Of a stretch of 64,000 nt of DNA, positions 39,534-48,417 are shown in pieces. Made by a program: the position numbers and the translations under genes. This DNA comes from Deltaproteobacteria bacterium (GTDB taxonomy: Bacteria; Myxococcota_C; UBA6777): assembly GCA_002731275.1 (NCBI GenBank), contig PCBK01000052.1, forward strand, positions 186,001 through 250,000. The letters run 5' to 3'. How positions within the stretch are numbered: the stretch's first letter is position 1; every line of letters starts with the position of its first letter. The notes below the pieces were generated by a model. It did not search any database, was not told the DNA's origin, and was given only the letters and a program-made list of their open reading frames with translations.

Positions 39534-39561
39534 ATCATAGCAGAGCCAGCATACGGGGCAA
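39534..39561 (-). promoter_or_regulatory. extended -10 sigma70-type promoter of clpS
   Basis: Minus strand TTGCCC - 16 nt - TATGAT with TGC extension (TGCTATGAT), ~60 nt upstream of clpS ATG. Confidence 0.55.
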
Positions 39562-39809
39562 CGAGCGGATAACATTCGTCGCATGCTAAAGATAGATAAT
39601 GATGCATCTTCCCCTTGTAAAGCATATATCCCAAATCCCCTTTGAAATCACCACACCACCCTCACAACTCTCCCACTACACAAATCCAAATACTTTGTGG
39701 TAACGTATTGAATGCAAAACTCTCTTTCGGTCGGTTGTTCTCAAAAAAAGAGAAGCCTTCACCCAACACGTATCACTCGTCTCTATCGAGCTGAAAAGGT
39801 CTATTTTCG

Positions 39810-41000
39810 ATGAAAAAGCTCTCCTACATCGTCGCTTGCTGCGCCATTCCACTGTATATCGTCGCCTGCTCTCCCACATCCAAAGGCAACGAACAGACAA
39901 CCCAAGAGCCACACACACACGCCGAACAAACACACACCGAGCAAACCCAAGAACCTACCGTCTCAACAGAAGCATCGAGCGAACCAACAACCTCTCCCAC
40001 AGAGAAAGCGCAAGAGCCCATCGTACAAAATGAGCCCTCCCCAGAGCCGACAACGACACCTGACGCCGGCACAGAGACGCTTCCAGAGCAAGTCGCAGAA
40101 GCCCAGCCCGAGTCCGTACAAGAGGCCACGCCAGAAGCCGCTCCAGAGACAGGACGCAAAGATCGCGTGATCACAGGTGGAGATGTCTCTGGTTCGTGGT
40201 GTGGAAATATCGAAGTACAAGCAGCCATCACCATCCCCGCAGGCAAAACCCTCACGCTCTGCGCTGGCACCAAAGTCACACTCGCAGACGGTGTCACCGT
40301 TTCTGTCAAAGGTTCCTTGCTCGCCAACGGGACCAAGGCGATGCCCATCACGATGAAGCCTTCGCAGACGATGTGGCGAGGCCTACGTGTGGATGGAAAA
40401 GTCGTCGCAACATTCCTTGAGCTGCACAAGGGGAGTCTCTGCCTCGATGGTCGCGCGACTTCTGATCTCACATTCACACAGAGCCTGATCAACGAATGCT
40501 CTATCGCCGCAAGATTCATGAATGGTGGAACATTTATCAAGACGAAGTTTATCGGTGAGGGGAACTCGATCCACCTGACAGGTGGGACGTGGACGATGAC
40601 GGACTCCGTGATCGACCTAAAGAAACCGAGAATCGGCCCTGACTGCACGAAACTTCGAGGTGGCAACGCGATGTTCACACGGGTCCACTTTACAGGTTGC
40701 CACTGCCCCCTTCACTTCGCGAAATCGGACAAAGACATCCGTGTCGTCGACTCGATCTTCGATGGTGCGTCCTACCCCATGATGATCGCCAACACAAAGG
40801 GCGTGTTCTTGCGCAACCACTTTATCGGTGGCAGGGCACATATCCAGGATATCGGAGATGGAAAAAGTGTCAGCGTGAGCATCAACAACAATTACTTCGA
40901 CGGTAAGGCCCCAACCCTCGACACACAAAACAAAGCCCAGTTTACAGGACGAGGCAAATATGCCACAACTCCCTTTGCAAATGTAGGACCCCGTCCGTAG
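39810..41000 (+). CDS. lipoprotein with T/E/P-rich linker and right-handed beta-helix domain
   Basis: SYIVACCAIPLYIVAC signal/lipobox, QEPT/EPTT repeats, parallel beta-helix-like C-terminus. Confidence 0.75.
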   Translation: MKKLSYIVACCAIPLYIVACSPTSKGNEQTTQEPHTHAEQTHTEQTQEPTVSTEASSEPTTSPTEKAQEPIVQNEPSPEPTTTPDAGTETLPEQVAEAQPESVQEATPEAAPETGRKDRVITGGDVSGSWCGNIEVQAAITIPAGKTLTLCAGTKVTLADGVTVSVKGSLLANGTKAMPITMKPSQTMWRGLRVDGKVVATFLELHKGSLCLDGRATSDLTFTQSLINECSIAARFMNGGTFIKTKFIGEGNSIHLTGGTWTMTDSVIDLKKPRIGPDCTKLRGGNAMFTRVHFTGCHCPLHFAKSDKDIRVVDSIFDGASYPMMIANTKGVFLRNHFIGGRAHIQDIGDGKSVSVSINNNYFDGKAPTLDTQNKAQFTGRGKYATTPFANVGPRP

Positions 41001-41073
41001 AACCTCCCCCTATCGCCACACAGAAGGCACAGGTTCAACGGCTCTCATGACCAACAGAGCGAGAGGAATCAAC

Positions 41074-42078
41074 ATGCCTTCATGGGCCCCAGTCATCGAG
41101 GCCATCCAGCGCCGCGCGTCACTTCGCGAACAACTCCACAAAGAAAACACCTACGCTTATCGCCTCTTTCATGGCGCCGTCGAAGGCATCCCCGGTCTCT
41201 GCATCGACCGTTACGGCCCGCTGATTTTGGCACAGACCTTCAAAGACCCCGTGGGACAAGACGACCTTCCGGGACTAGAAGCGGTCCTGCGAGAGCACCT
41301 GTGGCCAGATCTACACTTTGTCTATAACCACCGAAAAAAGAAGCGATATGAGGACTTCGAGGAGTGGCACACTCCACAACCGGAGGCCCTCGAACAGATG
41401 GCGTTCGACGAGCTTGGTGTGCGCTACCACATCCAGGCACGTCACGAAGGGATCGACCCGTGGTTGTTTTTGGACATGAGGGTGGGACGACGTTACATGC
41501 TCGCACACGCCAAGGACAAGCGCGTGCTGAATTTGTTCGCGTACACGTGTGGGATTGGGGTTTGCGCAGCCCTCGCAGGCGCCAAAGAGGTCTGGAATGT
41601 CGATTTTGCCCAACGCAATTTGCAGATAGGCCGGGATAACGCTGCGCTCAACGATCTTCCCGTCCAACAGAGCAAATGGGTACAACAAGATGTCTTTCCT
41701 GTCATCAGACAGCTCGCAGGGTTGAAGGTCAAGGGTCGCGGGCGCAAACGCAGTTACGAGAAGATCGCACCTTCGACATTTGATATTGTCTTCCTCGACC
41801 CTCCAAAGTGGGCGAAAGGACCGTTTGGTGCGGTGGATCTAGTCAGGGACTACCAGAGCCTGTTTAAACCGGCGCTGCTCGCGACCAAACCTGGAGGGAC
41901 GTTGATCGCGACCAACAACGTCCACTATGTCGATCGCGATGAATGGCTCGCCTCACTCACACGCTGTGCAGAAAAAGCCGGTAGACCGATACAACATCTC
42001 GATGTATTGTTGCCCGAAGAAGATTTTCCTTCACATGATGGACAACCTCCGCTAAAAATCGCCTTGTGCAAGGTGTAA
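41074..42078 (+). CDS. class I SAM-dependent methyltransferase, RlmI-like
   Basis: GIPGLCIDRYGPLILAQTF, VLNLFAYTCGIGVCAALAGAKEVWNVDFAQRNLQIGRDN, FLDPPKWAKGPFGAVDL. Confidence 0.85.
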   Translation: MPSWAPVIEAIQRRASLREQLHKENTYAYRLFHGAVEGIPGLCIDRYGPLILAQTFKDPVGQDDLPGLEAVLREHLWPDLHFVYNHRKKKRYEDFEEWHTPQPEALEQMAFDELGVRYHIQARHEGIDPWLFLDMRVGRRYMLAHAKDKRVLNLFAYTCGIGVCAALAGAKEVWNVDFAQRNLQIGRDNAALNDLPVQQSKWVQQDVFPVIRQLAGLKVKGRGRKRSYEKIAPSTFDIVFLDPPKWAKGPFGAVDLVRDYQSLFKPALLATKPGGTLIATNNVHYVDRDEWLASLTRCAEKAGRPIQHLDVLLPEEDFPSHDGQPPLKIALCKV

Positions 42079-42190
42079 GGCTGTCGGATGGAAAAAAGCG
42101 ATTCCAAGTAAAAAGTCGATTGGAAAAGCCCAAGACAGCCCCAATAAGAAGTAATGTACGTTTGCCAAATCGCTGAGAAAGGAAACTGTG

Positions 42191-42844
42191 ATGTCACTCG
42201 CTGCTATGTGTTTGGACGATAAGGCGTCTATTTTGGAGATCAGCCAACATCTCAACGCGCTCAACCACCAAAGTCGTATGGGTGAGCTGTTTACTTTGGG
42301 TCCCAAGCACCAGGCGAGACTCTTTCAGAAAGCCGCGGCGTCACCAGCCCTCACCCTTGACTTCTTCGTCCCACAGGGGTGCTCGCCTTTGACACAAGTG
42401 ATTCACCACGGAAAAAACTCGCTCCCTGCCTTTCGATACTTTCAAAAACGCTTTTGTCTGCCCCAAGGTGGTCCCCCACGACTGTTTGGCTACAACGAGA
42501 CCTCGATCCGCCACCTCGTCGGTCCAGGCTACTTTGTCGCGTACTCCACTGAGGAGTATCCCACCTTGCGCGAACGCGGTGGCGTCGTGATCGACTACTA
42601 CCGCACCCCGGACAGTCGTGTGGCTCCCGGATGGCCTACCATCTCCCCTACAGACCAAGGTCTTCAGTCACTTGTGTACGGACACATGCAGGACTTTATG
42701 CGAGGCGTCTCTGAGCACGTCTCGATCGGCGCTGCATGGAGAAAAGGGACCTTCATCAACAGCTACTTCATCCTCTGCCGTGAGGCCTTCCTCGAACGCA
42801 AAGCGATTGAGGAAGACTCATCCAAAGACACACAAGACCAATAG
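42191..42844 (+). CDS. hypothetical protein
   Basis: 218-aa ORF; GYFVAYSTEEYPTLRERGGVVIDYYRTP; no family recognised. Confidence 0.6.
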   Translation: MSLAAMCLDDKASILEISQHLNALNHQSRMGELFTLGPKHQARLFQKAAASPALTLDFFVPQGCSPLTQVIHHGKNSLPAFRYFQKRFCLPQGGPPRLFGYNETSIRHLVGPGYFVAYSTEEYPTLRERGGVVIDYYRTPDSRVAPGWPTISPTDQGLQSLVYGHMQDFMRGVSEHVSIGAAWRKGTFINSYFILCREAFLERKAIEEDSSKDTQDQ

Positions 42845-42864
42845 CAAAAAGCCCATCGCATGAG

Positions 42865-43206
42865 TTATTTGGGGTACGGGGAGAATTGTTCGGACCATTT
42901 GCGTCGCAGCTCGATCTTTTGTAGCTGTCTTTCGATCACAAGTGTCGCGAGCTTTGAGGGGATCTCAGTCAATACAGTGTTCTGAAACACTTCCTGGATC
43001 GCCTCTTCTGGGATATCGACTCTGTAGAGAATCTGCGTTAACTCCTGGTGATTTTTTTGCAGCAGATGTGTCATTCGCTCCTCAAGACGTGCCTGTAGCC
43101 ACTGCAGCCACGACTCCACATTCTCCAACCGATCGACCTTCATCGGTAGCTGGAATGTCTCACATAGCTGCTCTGCAGCTTCTCTCATCGTCTTTTGATC
43201 TTCCAT
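42865..43206 (-). CDS. hypothetical protein (113 aa)
   Basis: Intact helical ORF filling the gap. Confidence 0.55.
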   Translation of the reverse strand: MEDQKTMREAAEQLCETFQLPMKVDRLENVESWLQWLQARLEERMTHLLQKNHQELTQILYRVDIPEEAIQEVFQNTVLTEIPSKLATLVIERQLQKIELRRKWSEQFSPYPK

Positions 43207-43335
43207 TTTGTTTCCTTTTGTCTCTACTTTGTGGCGGTCTTTTTTCGGTTAGGGTTGTTCTCCCTGAGGGTCTTTGTTATGTTGCCTCACGTATTGATTA
43301 ACACTGCCAACGATTGTTTGAAAAGGAGAACGCAC

Positions 43336-43665
43336 ATGGCGGAAGAATTGGTCATTGAAGATTTGCAGGTGGGTGATGGACTTGAGGCGAGCGTAGGCAA
43401 GCAGGTCTTCGTACACTACACAGGCTGGCTCACCAACGGACAAAAATTCGACTCTTCACTGGACAGAAACCAGGCATTTTCCTTCCGTCTCGGCGCAGGA
43501 ATGGTGATCAAAGGTTGGGATCAAGGCGTCAACGGGATGAAAGTCGGTGGAAAGCGTAAGCTCACGATCCCTTCGCACCTGGGCTACGGAGAAAGAGGCG
43601 CTGGCGGTGTCATCCCCCCCAACGCCACGCTGATCTTCGAAGTTGAGCTGCTCGACGTTCGCTAA
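43336..43665 (+). CDS. FKBP-type peptidyl-prolyl isomerase
   Basis: VFVHYTGWLTNGQKFDSSLDRNQAFSFRLGAGMVIKGWDQGVNGMKVGGKRKLTIPSHLGYG; RBS AAGGAG. Confidence 0.95.
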   Translation: MAEELVIEDLQVGDGLEASVGKQVFVHYTGWLTNGQKFDSSLDRNQAFSFRLGAGMVIKGWDQGVNGMKVGGKRKLTIPSHLGYGERGAGGVIPPNATLIFEVELLDVR

Positions 43666-43947
43666 TCCCTCCCTCCTCCCTCCCAGCCCACTCCCATACA
43701 CAAGCCCCACAACAGCGCCCGACTTGTCCACGAAAGAGAGGACAACTATTTTGGGAGAGCATCCGAAGATGTGTATCCAAGTCGGAATGTGAGCGCAGAA
43801 ACCGCGTGAAACTTGACTTTTTGGTGGGTGAGATGCGACGAAACATCTCACAAAACAAAGAGAAACAACACACGGTGTGCTTTGGCACGCGATGACAAAA
43901 TGTGCCCTTACAGATAAAGAGATTCGAAAAGAAAAGGAGTGTCCCTC

Positions 43948-45408
43948 ATGCGAGTGATGCGATGTATATGCATTGGATGGTTGTGTTTGGCGTTGTCTGG
44001 TTGTCCATCGAGCAGCCAACAAGTCAAAAAAGAAAATCCAATGGTCCGTTTACGAAGGCAACTGCGCTCAAGCAAAGCGTCCGTTAGGGTGCAGGCGATC
44101 AAGGAGATGGGGCAATACGGAGAGAAAGCTCGTCCGGCGATTCCGATGTTGCACCGTGCGATGATCCAGGACCGCAGCTCTCAAGTTCGTCAGGCAGCCT
44201 TGAGAGCATTGCAAGACATAGGTCCTGTCGCGATTCCCAAATGGCTGGTCGCGCTTGCGTCTCGGGATCCAGAGGTCAAAAAAATCGCTCGCTCAGGTCT
44301 CTCTCGCATGACCTCAGGAGACGCGGCGCAGCTCGCAGTCTCCCTCAACTCCCCTCTCTCTGTCGTACGCCAGGCCACCCTCTCCAAGCTCAAGGAGTTG
44401 GGGCCAGGCGCCAAGCCGGCCTTGCCTGTGTTGATCAAACATCTCAAAGATCAAGAGGTTGAGGTCAGAGAAGCAGCAGCCCGTGCGATCGGACAAATGG
44501 GACCAGCAGGGATCAAAGCAATGGATCCACTCGTGGAGTGCTTGATCGCCAACAAGGCGTGGTGGCGTGTCCGCGTAGCAGTCGCCTGGGCTCTTGGTGA
44601 GTTGGGCCCCAAAGCAGCTTCGACGGCTCCACAGATCGCAAACTTGATGCAGGACAAAGACAGTGATGTTGGGAAAGCCGCGATGAAAGCGCTCATCAAA
44701 CTCGGTCCCGCGGTGATCAAACCTCTCTCAGAGACGGTGATGGACAACTCCTGGCAGGTCAAACTCCAGGTCGCCAAGCTTCTCGGTATGATGGGAGCAA
44801 AAGGCGCTCCAGGGACCAAAATCCTCATCAACATCATCGGCGAGAGCGACACAGAGGTCCGCAAGCACGCTGTCATCTCCCTCGGCAAGATCGGTCCAGG
44901 AGCAGCCGCCGCAGTCCCCGCGCTCACCAAGCTCCTCCACACCCAAAAAGAAGAGCGCGTCATCTGGAAAAATACCGTCCTCAGCCTCGTCCGTATCGGG
45001 CCAGCAGGCCACACCGCGCTGCTTCAAGCGATGCAGCACAAAGAGCTGTGGTGGCTTCCTCCCAAAGTCGGAGAGATGTTAGGCGAGCTAGGTGATAAAC
45101 TTGGAAAACCAGGGATGCCTTTGTTGAGCAAGACGCTCCAAAGTGAGAAGTGGGAGGTCCGCCTTACGACGACGATGATCGTAAGAAAACTCGGCCCTTC
45201 AGCAGCGCCCCTCGTCAAAACGCTCATCCAGGCGCTACAAGACAAAGATGATCGCGTCAAAAATGGTGTCGCGAAAGCCCTCGGTAGCATCGGTTCACAA
45301 GCCAAATCAGCACTCCCCGCGCTCAAGAAAGTCCTCGAAGACAAGAGCACCCCCGCAAAACTCAAGACCTCAGTGCAGCAAGCCATTCAAAAGATCAAAA
45401 GCAGTTAA
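43948..45408 (+). CDS. HEAT-repeat lipoprotein
   Basis: Lipobox LALSGC; about a dozen IGPxAxxAxPxL / VRxxAxxALGxIG repeats. Confidence 0.88.
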   Translation: MRVMRCICIGWLCLALSGCPSSSQQVKKENPMVRLRRQLRSSKASVRVQAIKEMGQYGEKARPAIPMLHRAMIQDRSSQVRQAALRALQDIGPVAIPKWLVALASRDPEVKKIARSGLSRMTSGDAAQLAVSLNSPLSVVRQATLSKLKELGPGAKPALPVLIKHLKDQEVEVREAAARAIGQMGPAGIKAMDPLVECLIANKAWWRVRVAVAWALGELGPKAASTAPQIANLMQDKDSDVGKAAMKALIKLGPAVIKPLSETVMDNSWQVKLQVAKLLGMMGAKGAPGTKILINIIGESDTEVRKHAVISLGKIGPGAAAAVPALTKLLHTQKEERVIWKNTVLSLVRIGPAGHTALLQAMQHKELWWLPPKVGEMLGELGDKLGKPGMPLLSKTLQSEKWEVRLTTTMIVRKLGPSAAPLVKTLIQALQDKDDRVKNGVAKALGSIGSQAKSALPALKKVLEDKSTPAKLKTSVQQAIQKIKSS

Positions 45409-45443
45409 AACCCCTCCTCTCCGAACACGCAACCCCACCCAAG

Positions 45444-48242
45444 CTACATCTTCTTTTTGGCCATCGCCTCCAACTCTGCATACGAGAAAAATTGATTGGT
45501 GTCTGCCGCTTTGATCGGTTGATCGAGTTCGAGGGTCGTGAGATCCTTTCGCCCATTGTCAGCGTGAATGTCGAGGTGGTGGTTTGCAGAGGCGTGTTTC
45601 TTCCGAAGGGATGTTTCGTACTCTGAGGGGTCTTCAAGCAACACACCAAGCACCAGATCCATATCTCCTTCGTACTCTGAGGGGGCGAGAACTGTTGCCT
45701 GCTCGTTGTCGATGGCCTCGTACAACTGACTCTCCATCTTCCAGGGCTGTGCCATTAAATCTTCGAGCATGTCAGGTGGGGTGACAACGTGATCAGAAGG
45801 AAGCAGCGTGCCTACAATCGGCTCTTCATCAATCGCCGTAAGGGCCTCTTGGCTCACAGCCTGTGCCTCTTCGATGAGCTGATCCCATTCACCGGACCAA
45901 CCGTCAAAGTCAAACCCTCCCTCTCCCTGCTCATCGGGCTCTTCGACATCATATAGCTCGATGGGAGGAGTCGAAGGTGTCATGGGTTCAGGCGCTTCTT
46001 CGATCAATGTGCCCACGATCGGCGCGAGCATACCAAGCTCGGGATCGTGTTCATCGACGAGCTCCTCAGTCAACAACATGACATTTTCGTTTTGCACAGC
46101 GTCCTCAAGCTGGCTCTCCATTTTCCAGGGCTGGGCCATCAGATCTTCGAGCATATCAGGTGAAGCCACAATACGTTCAGCCTGATGAAGCGAATCTCTG
46201 GAGAGCGGCTCAGGTTCCCCGACAGCTTCATAAGTCGCAGAGACCAACCCATCGACGTGGATATCCCACTCATCAGACCACGTCTCGAAGTCGAACATGA
46301 GGGGATCTTCTTCGAGGTTGGTTTCGCGGATCGCGGGCATATCAGCCCAAGTAAACGACGCAGCATCTTTACCAAGATTGCTGAGGGCTTCGAACAGCTC
46401 TTGTGCGTTCTCCTGGTTATCAACACCTCCTGCTTGGTCTTCAGAGAATGCGGGCAACGCAACACGTGATTTGGCCTCGACGATTTGGGTCACAAAATCA
46501 CCCAAGAGGTCTTCGGCCTTGGCCTGTGTCTCTCTCAGTTTTCCGGCATACTCGGGATAAAGCTGAAGGTACTCATTCGCCCCGTACAATTGGAGAACAA
46601 CTTCGACGACCTCTTTATTTTGCGTGGGGGAGAGATGGTTCAGAGAGCCCTCTTCAATCAGCTTGAGCATACACTCCGCTTGCAGCAAAAGGGACTGCAT
46701 AAAGAATGGATTCTGGGGGCCTTTTTCGGCGATGCGACCAGCTTGTGTGGCGGCCTGTTCGAGCAGCTCTGCGCGCTTCAAATCGTTCGCAAGAGCGAGT
46801 CGTTGGCGAGGCGCGATATGTGTCTCGCTGTGGTGGGCTTGATACTGTTGGTAGAAGTCGCGGACTTTGTCGAACATCTTCTCGAAAGAAGCTGCGTGTA
46901 TCGCCTGCAAATACTCCTCGACAAATGGGATGACCCTCGCGTTGGTACAAGCGGAGAGGAAGCCGCGATAAAGGGCAAAAGGAGCCTTTCCGGATTTGAG
47001 CGCCTGCCTGTACACATTGACAGCTTCTCTGTGTGAACCTTTGCTCACAAGTTGCTGCGCTTCACGCATCAAGTGTTCGGTAGTCTCTTCTTTTTGGCGT
47101 GGTGACTTGATGGGTTTGTAGACTTGGGCAGGCTCAGCAAACTCCAAAATATCATCCGAAAGAGGACCATCCTCTGCTTGCTTTTGCAGGAGGGCACCAA
47201 AGGACACACCGAGCACCAAACAGACTGTCTGAGGGACAAACAACAGAGGCTCAGCGAGCGCGGATTGTAGTGTCGAAAACACGAACTGTGCGAGCCAAAG
47301 CACAAACACGAGGATCGCAGGCAACGAAAAAGCTTGCTTTAACGTTGTCGCGGGCAAACCGATGTGGAAGCGAGCTTCCCCCAATCCATAACGAACGAAC
47401 CACACACCGGCAAAAAACGCCAGCGCTCCCCCCATCCCAACGACGAGACGCGCGCTCTCCGGGAGCAAAGTCCACAAGAGACCATGTGCTAAGACGCCAG
47501 AGAGCAAAAAAGCACCGAAAAAGAGGAGACTTCCCCAACGTCTCTCGAAGGTCGCTCCCAACCATATCAGCAACAAGAGCTGCCAAAACAACAACACGAC
47601 ATCACTTTGAAAAAACAACGCAGTGAAGATGGTCTGAACACGACGCTCAGCAGAGACCATCCCAAACCGGAACACAGGAAGCAACTGACGCTTCGCTTGC
47701 AGCGCATTGATCAGTGTCTTAAACTCCTGCCGCTGCTCTTGGAGTTCTTTGTTCTCAAGTTGGGCCAATTTGAGATAGATGCGTTTTTGATGAGAGCGTT
47801 CAAATAGACCTTGAGAACGAGCATATCGAAAACACGAGACCTGCGCGGGTTTATCATCCCATTCGACTTTGAAGGTCAGCGTGTTGGCGCTCGACCATCG
47901 ATCACCGTGTAACCAACGCTGGGCTTTCTTACGTTCGGCTGCGTTGTTGCGGTAAGAAGTCTCTAGCAACGCGATCTTCTTTGCGTGCTCTTGAAGCGCT
48001 TTGGGAAAGAGATGTTGCTTGTACTTGGGAAGCTGTAGGTGGTCATACTGCAAATAGTAACAAGAGGTCTTCTCTTGTGCCGATTGTATCGCTTGCTTGT
48101 TCTTTTGCTGAGCGTTCTGGTTCCAGAAGAACGACGCCACGACAACCAGCACAAGCACGATTGTCAACCATGGCCACCGTGATATCGGAAGTTTACTGTT
48201 TTCTTGCTCGGAAGGATCTAAAGGCCAAAGTATCATCGTCAA
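45444..48242 (-). CDS. rhomboid-like (predicted inactive) membrane protein with duplicated acidic C-terminal segments
   Basis: Several TM segments with GMGGALAFFAG in the GxSG position; PDMLEDLMAQPWKMESQL occurs twice. Confidence 0.7.
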   Translation of the reverse strand: MTMILWPLDPSEQENSKLPISRWPWLTIVLVLVVVASFFWNQNAQQKNKQAIQSAQEKTSCYYLQYDHLQLPKYKQHLFPKALQEHAKKIALLETSYRNNAAERKKAQRWLHGDRWSSANTLTFKVEWDDKPAQVSCFRYARSQGLFERSHQKRIYLKLAQLENKELQEQRQEFKTLINALQAKRQLLPVFRFGMVSAERRVQTIFTALFFQSDVVLLFWQLLLLIWLGATFERRWGSLLFFGAFLLSGVLAHGLLWTLLPESARLVVGMGGALAFFAGVWFVRYGLGEARFHIGLPATTLKQAFSLPAILVFVLWLAQFVFSTLQSALAEPLLFVPQTVCLVLGVSFGALLQKQAEDGPLSDDILEFAEPAQVYKPIKSPRQKEETTEHLMREAQQLVSKGSHREAVNVYRQALKSGKAPFALYRGFLSACTNARVIPFVEEYLQAIHAASFEKMFDKVRDFYQQYQAHHSETHIAPRQRLALANDLKRAELLEQAATQAGRIAEKGPQNPFFMQSLLLQAECMLKLIEEGSLNHLSPTQNKEVVEVVLQLYGANEYLQLYPEYAGKLRETQAKAEDLLGDFVTQIVEAKSRVALPAFSEDQAGGVDNQENAQELFEALSNLGKDAASFTWADMPAIRETNLEEDPLMFDFETWSDEWDIHVDGLVSATYEAVGEPEPLSRDSLHQAERIVASPDMLEDLMAQPWKMESQLEDAVQNENVMLLTEELVDEHDPELGMLAPIVGTLIEEAPEPMTPSTPPIELYDVEEPDEQGEGGFDFDGWSGEWDQLIEEAQAVSQEALTAIDEEPIVGTLLPSDHVVTPPDMLEDLMAQPWKMESQLYEAIDNEQATVLAPSEYEGDMDLVLGVLLEDPSEYETSLRKKHASANHHLDIHADNGRKDLTTLELDQPIKAADTNQFFSYAELEAMAKKKM

Positions 48243-48291
48243 GCACTTTGTAAGTTGGAGGGATCACACACACTACGAAAAGTCGTATCCC

Positions 48292-48321
48292 ATCATAGCA
48301 AACTGAAACATGCATTGTCCA
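48292..48321 (-). promoter_or_regulatory. extended -10 sigma70-type promoter of the rhomboid-like gene
   Basis: Minus strand TGGACA - 18 nt - TATGAT (TGCTATGAT), ~45 nt upstream of ATG 48242. Confidence 0.5.
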
Positions 48322-48417
48322 GCAATGGCTTGCGTCTATTACGGGAAAAAAGTCTGCAGGTTATGAACGGTGGATGATGATGAATCTTGAGAGAAAAAAG
48401 GATAGGAACGCGTTGCG

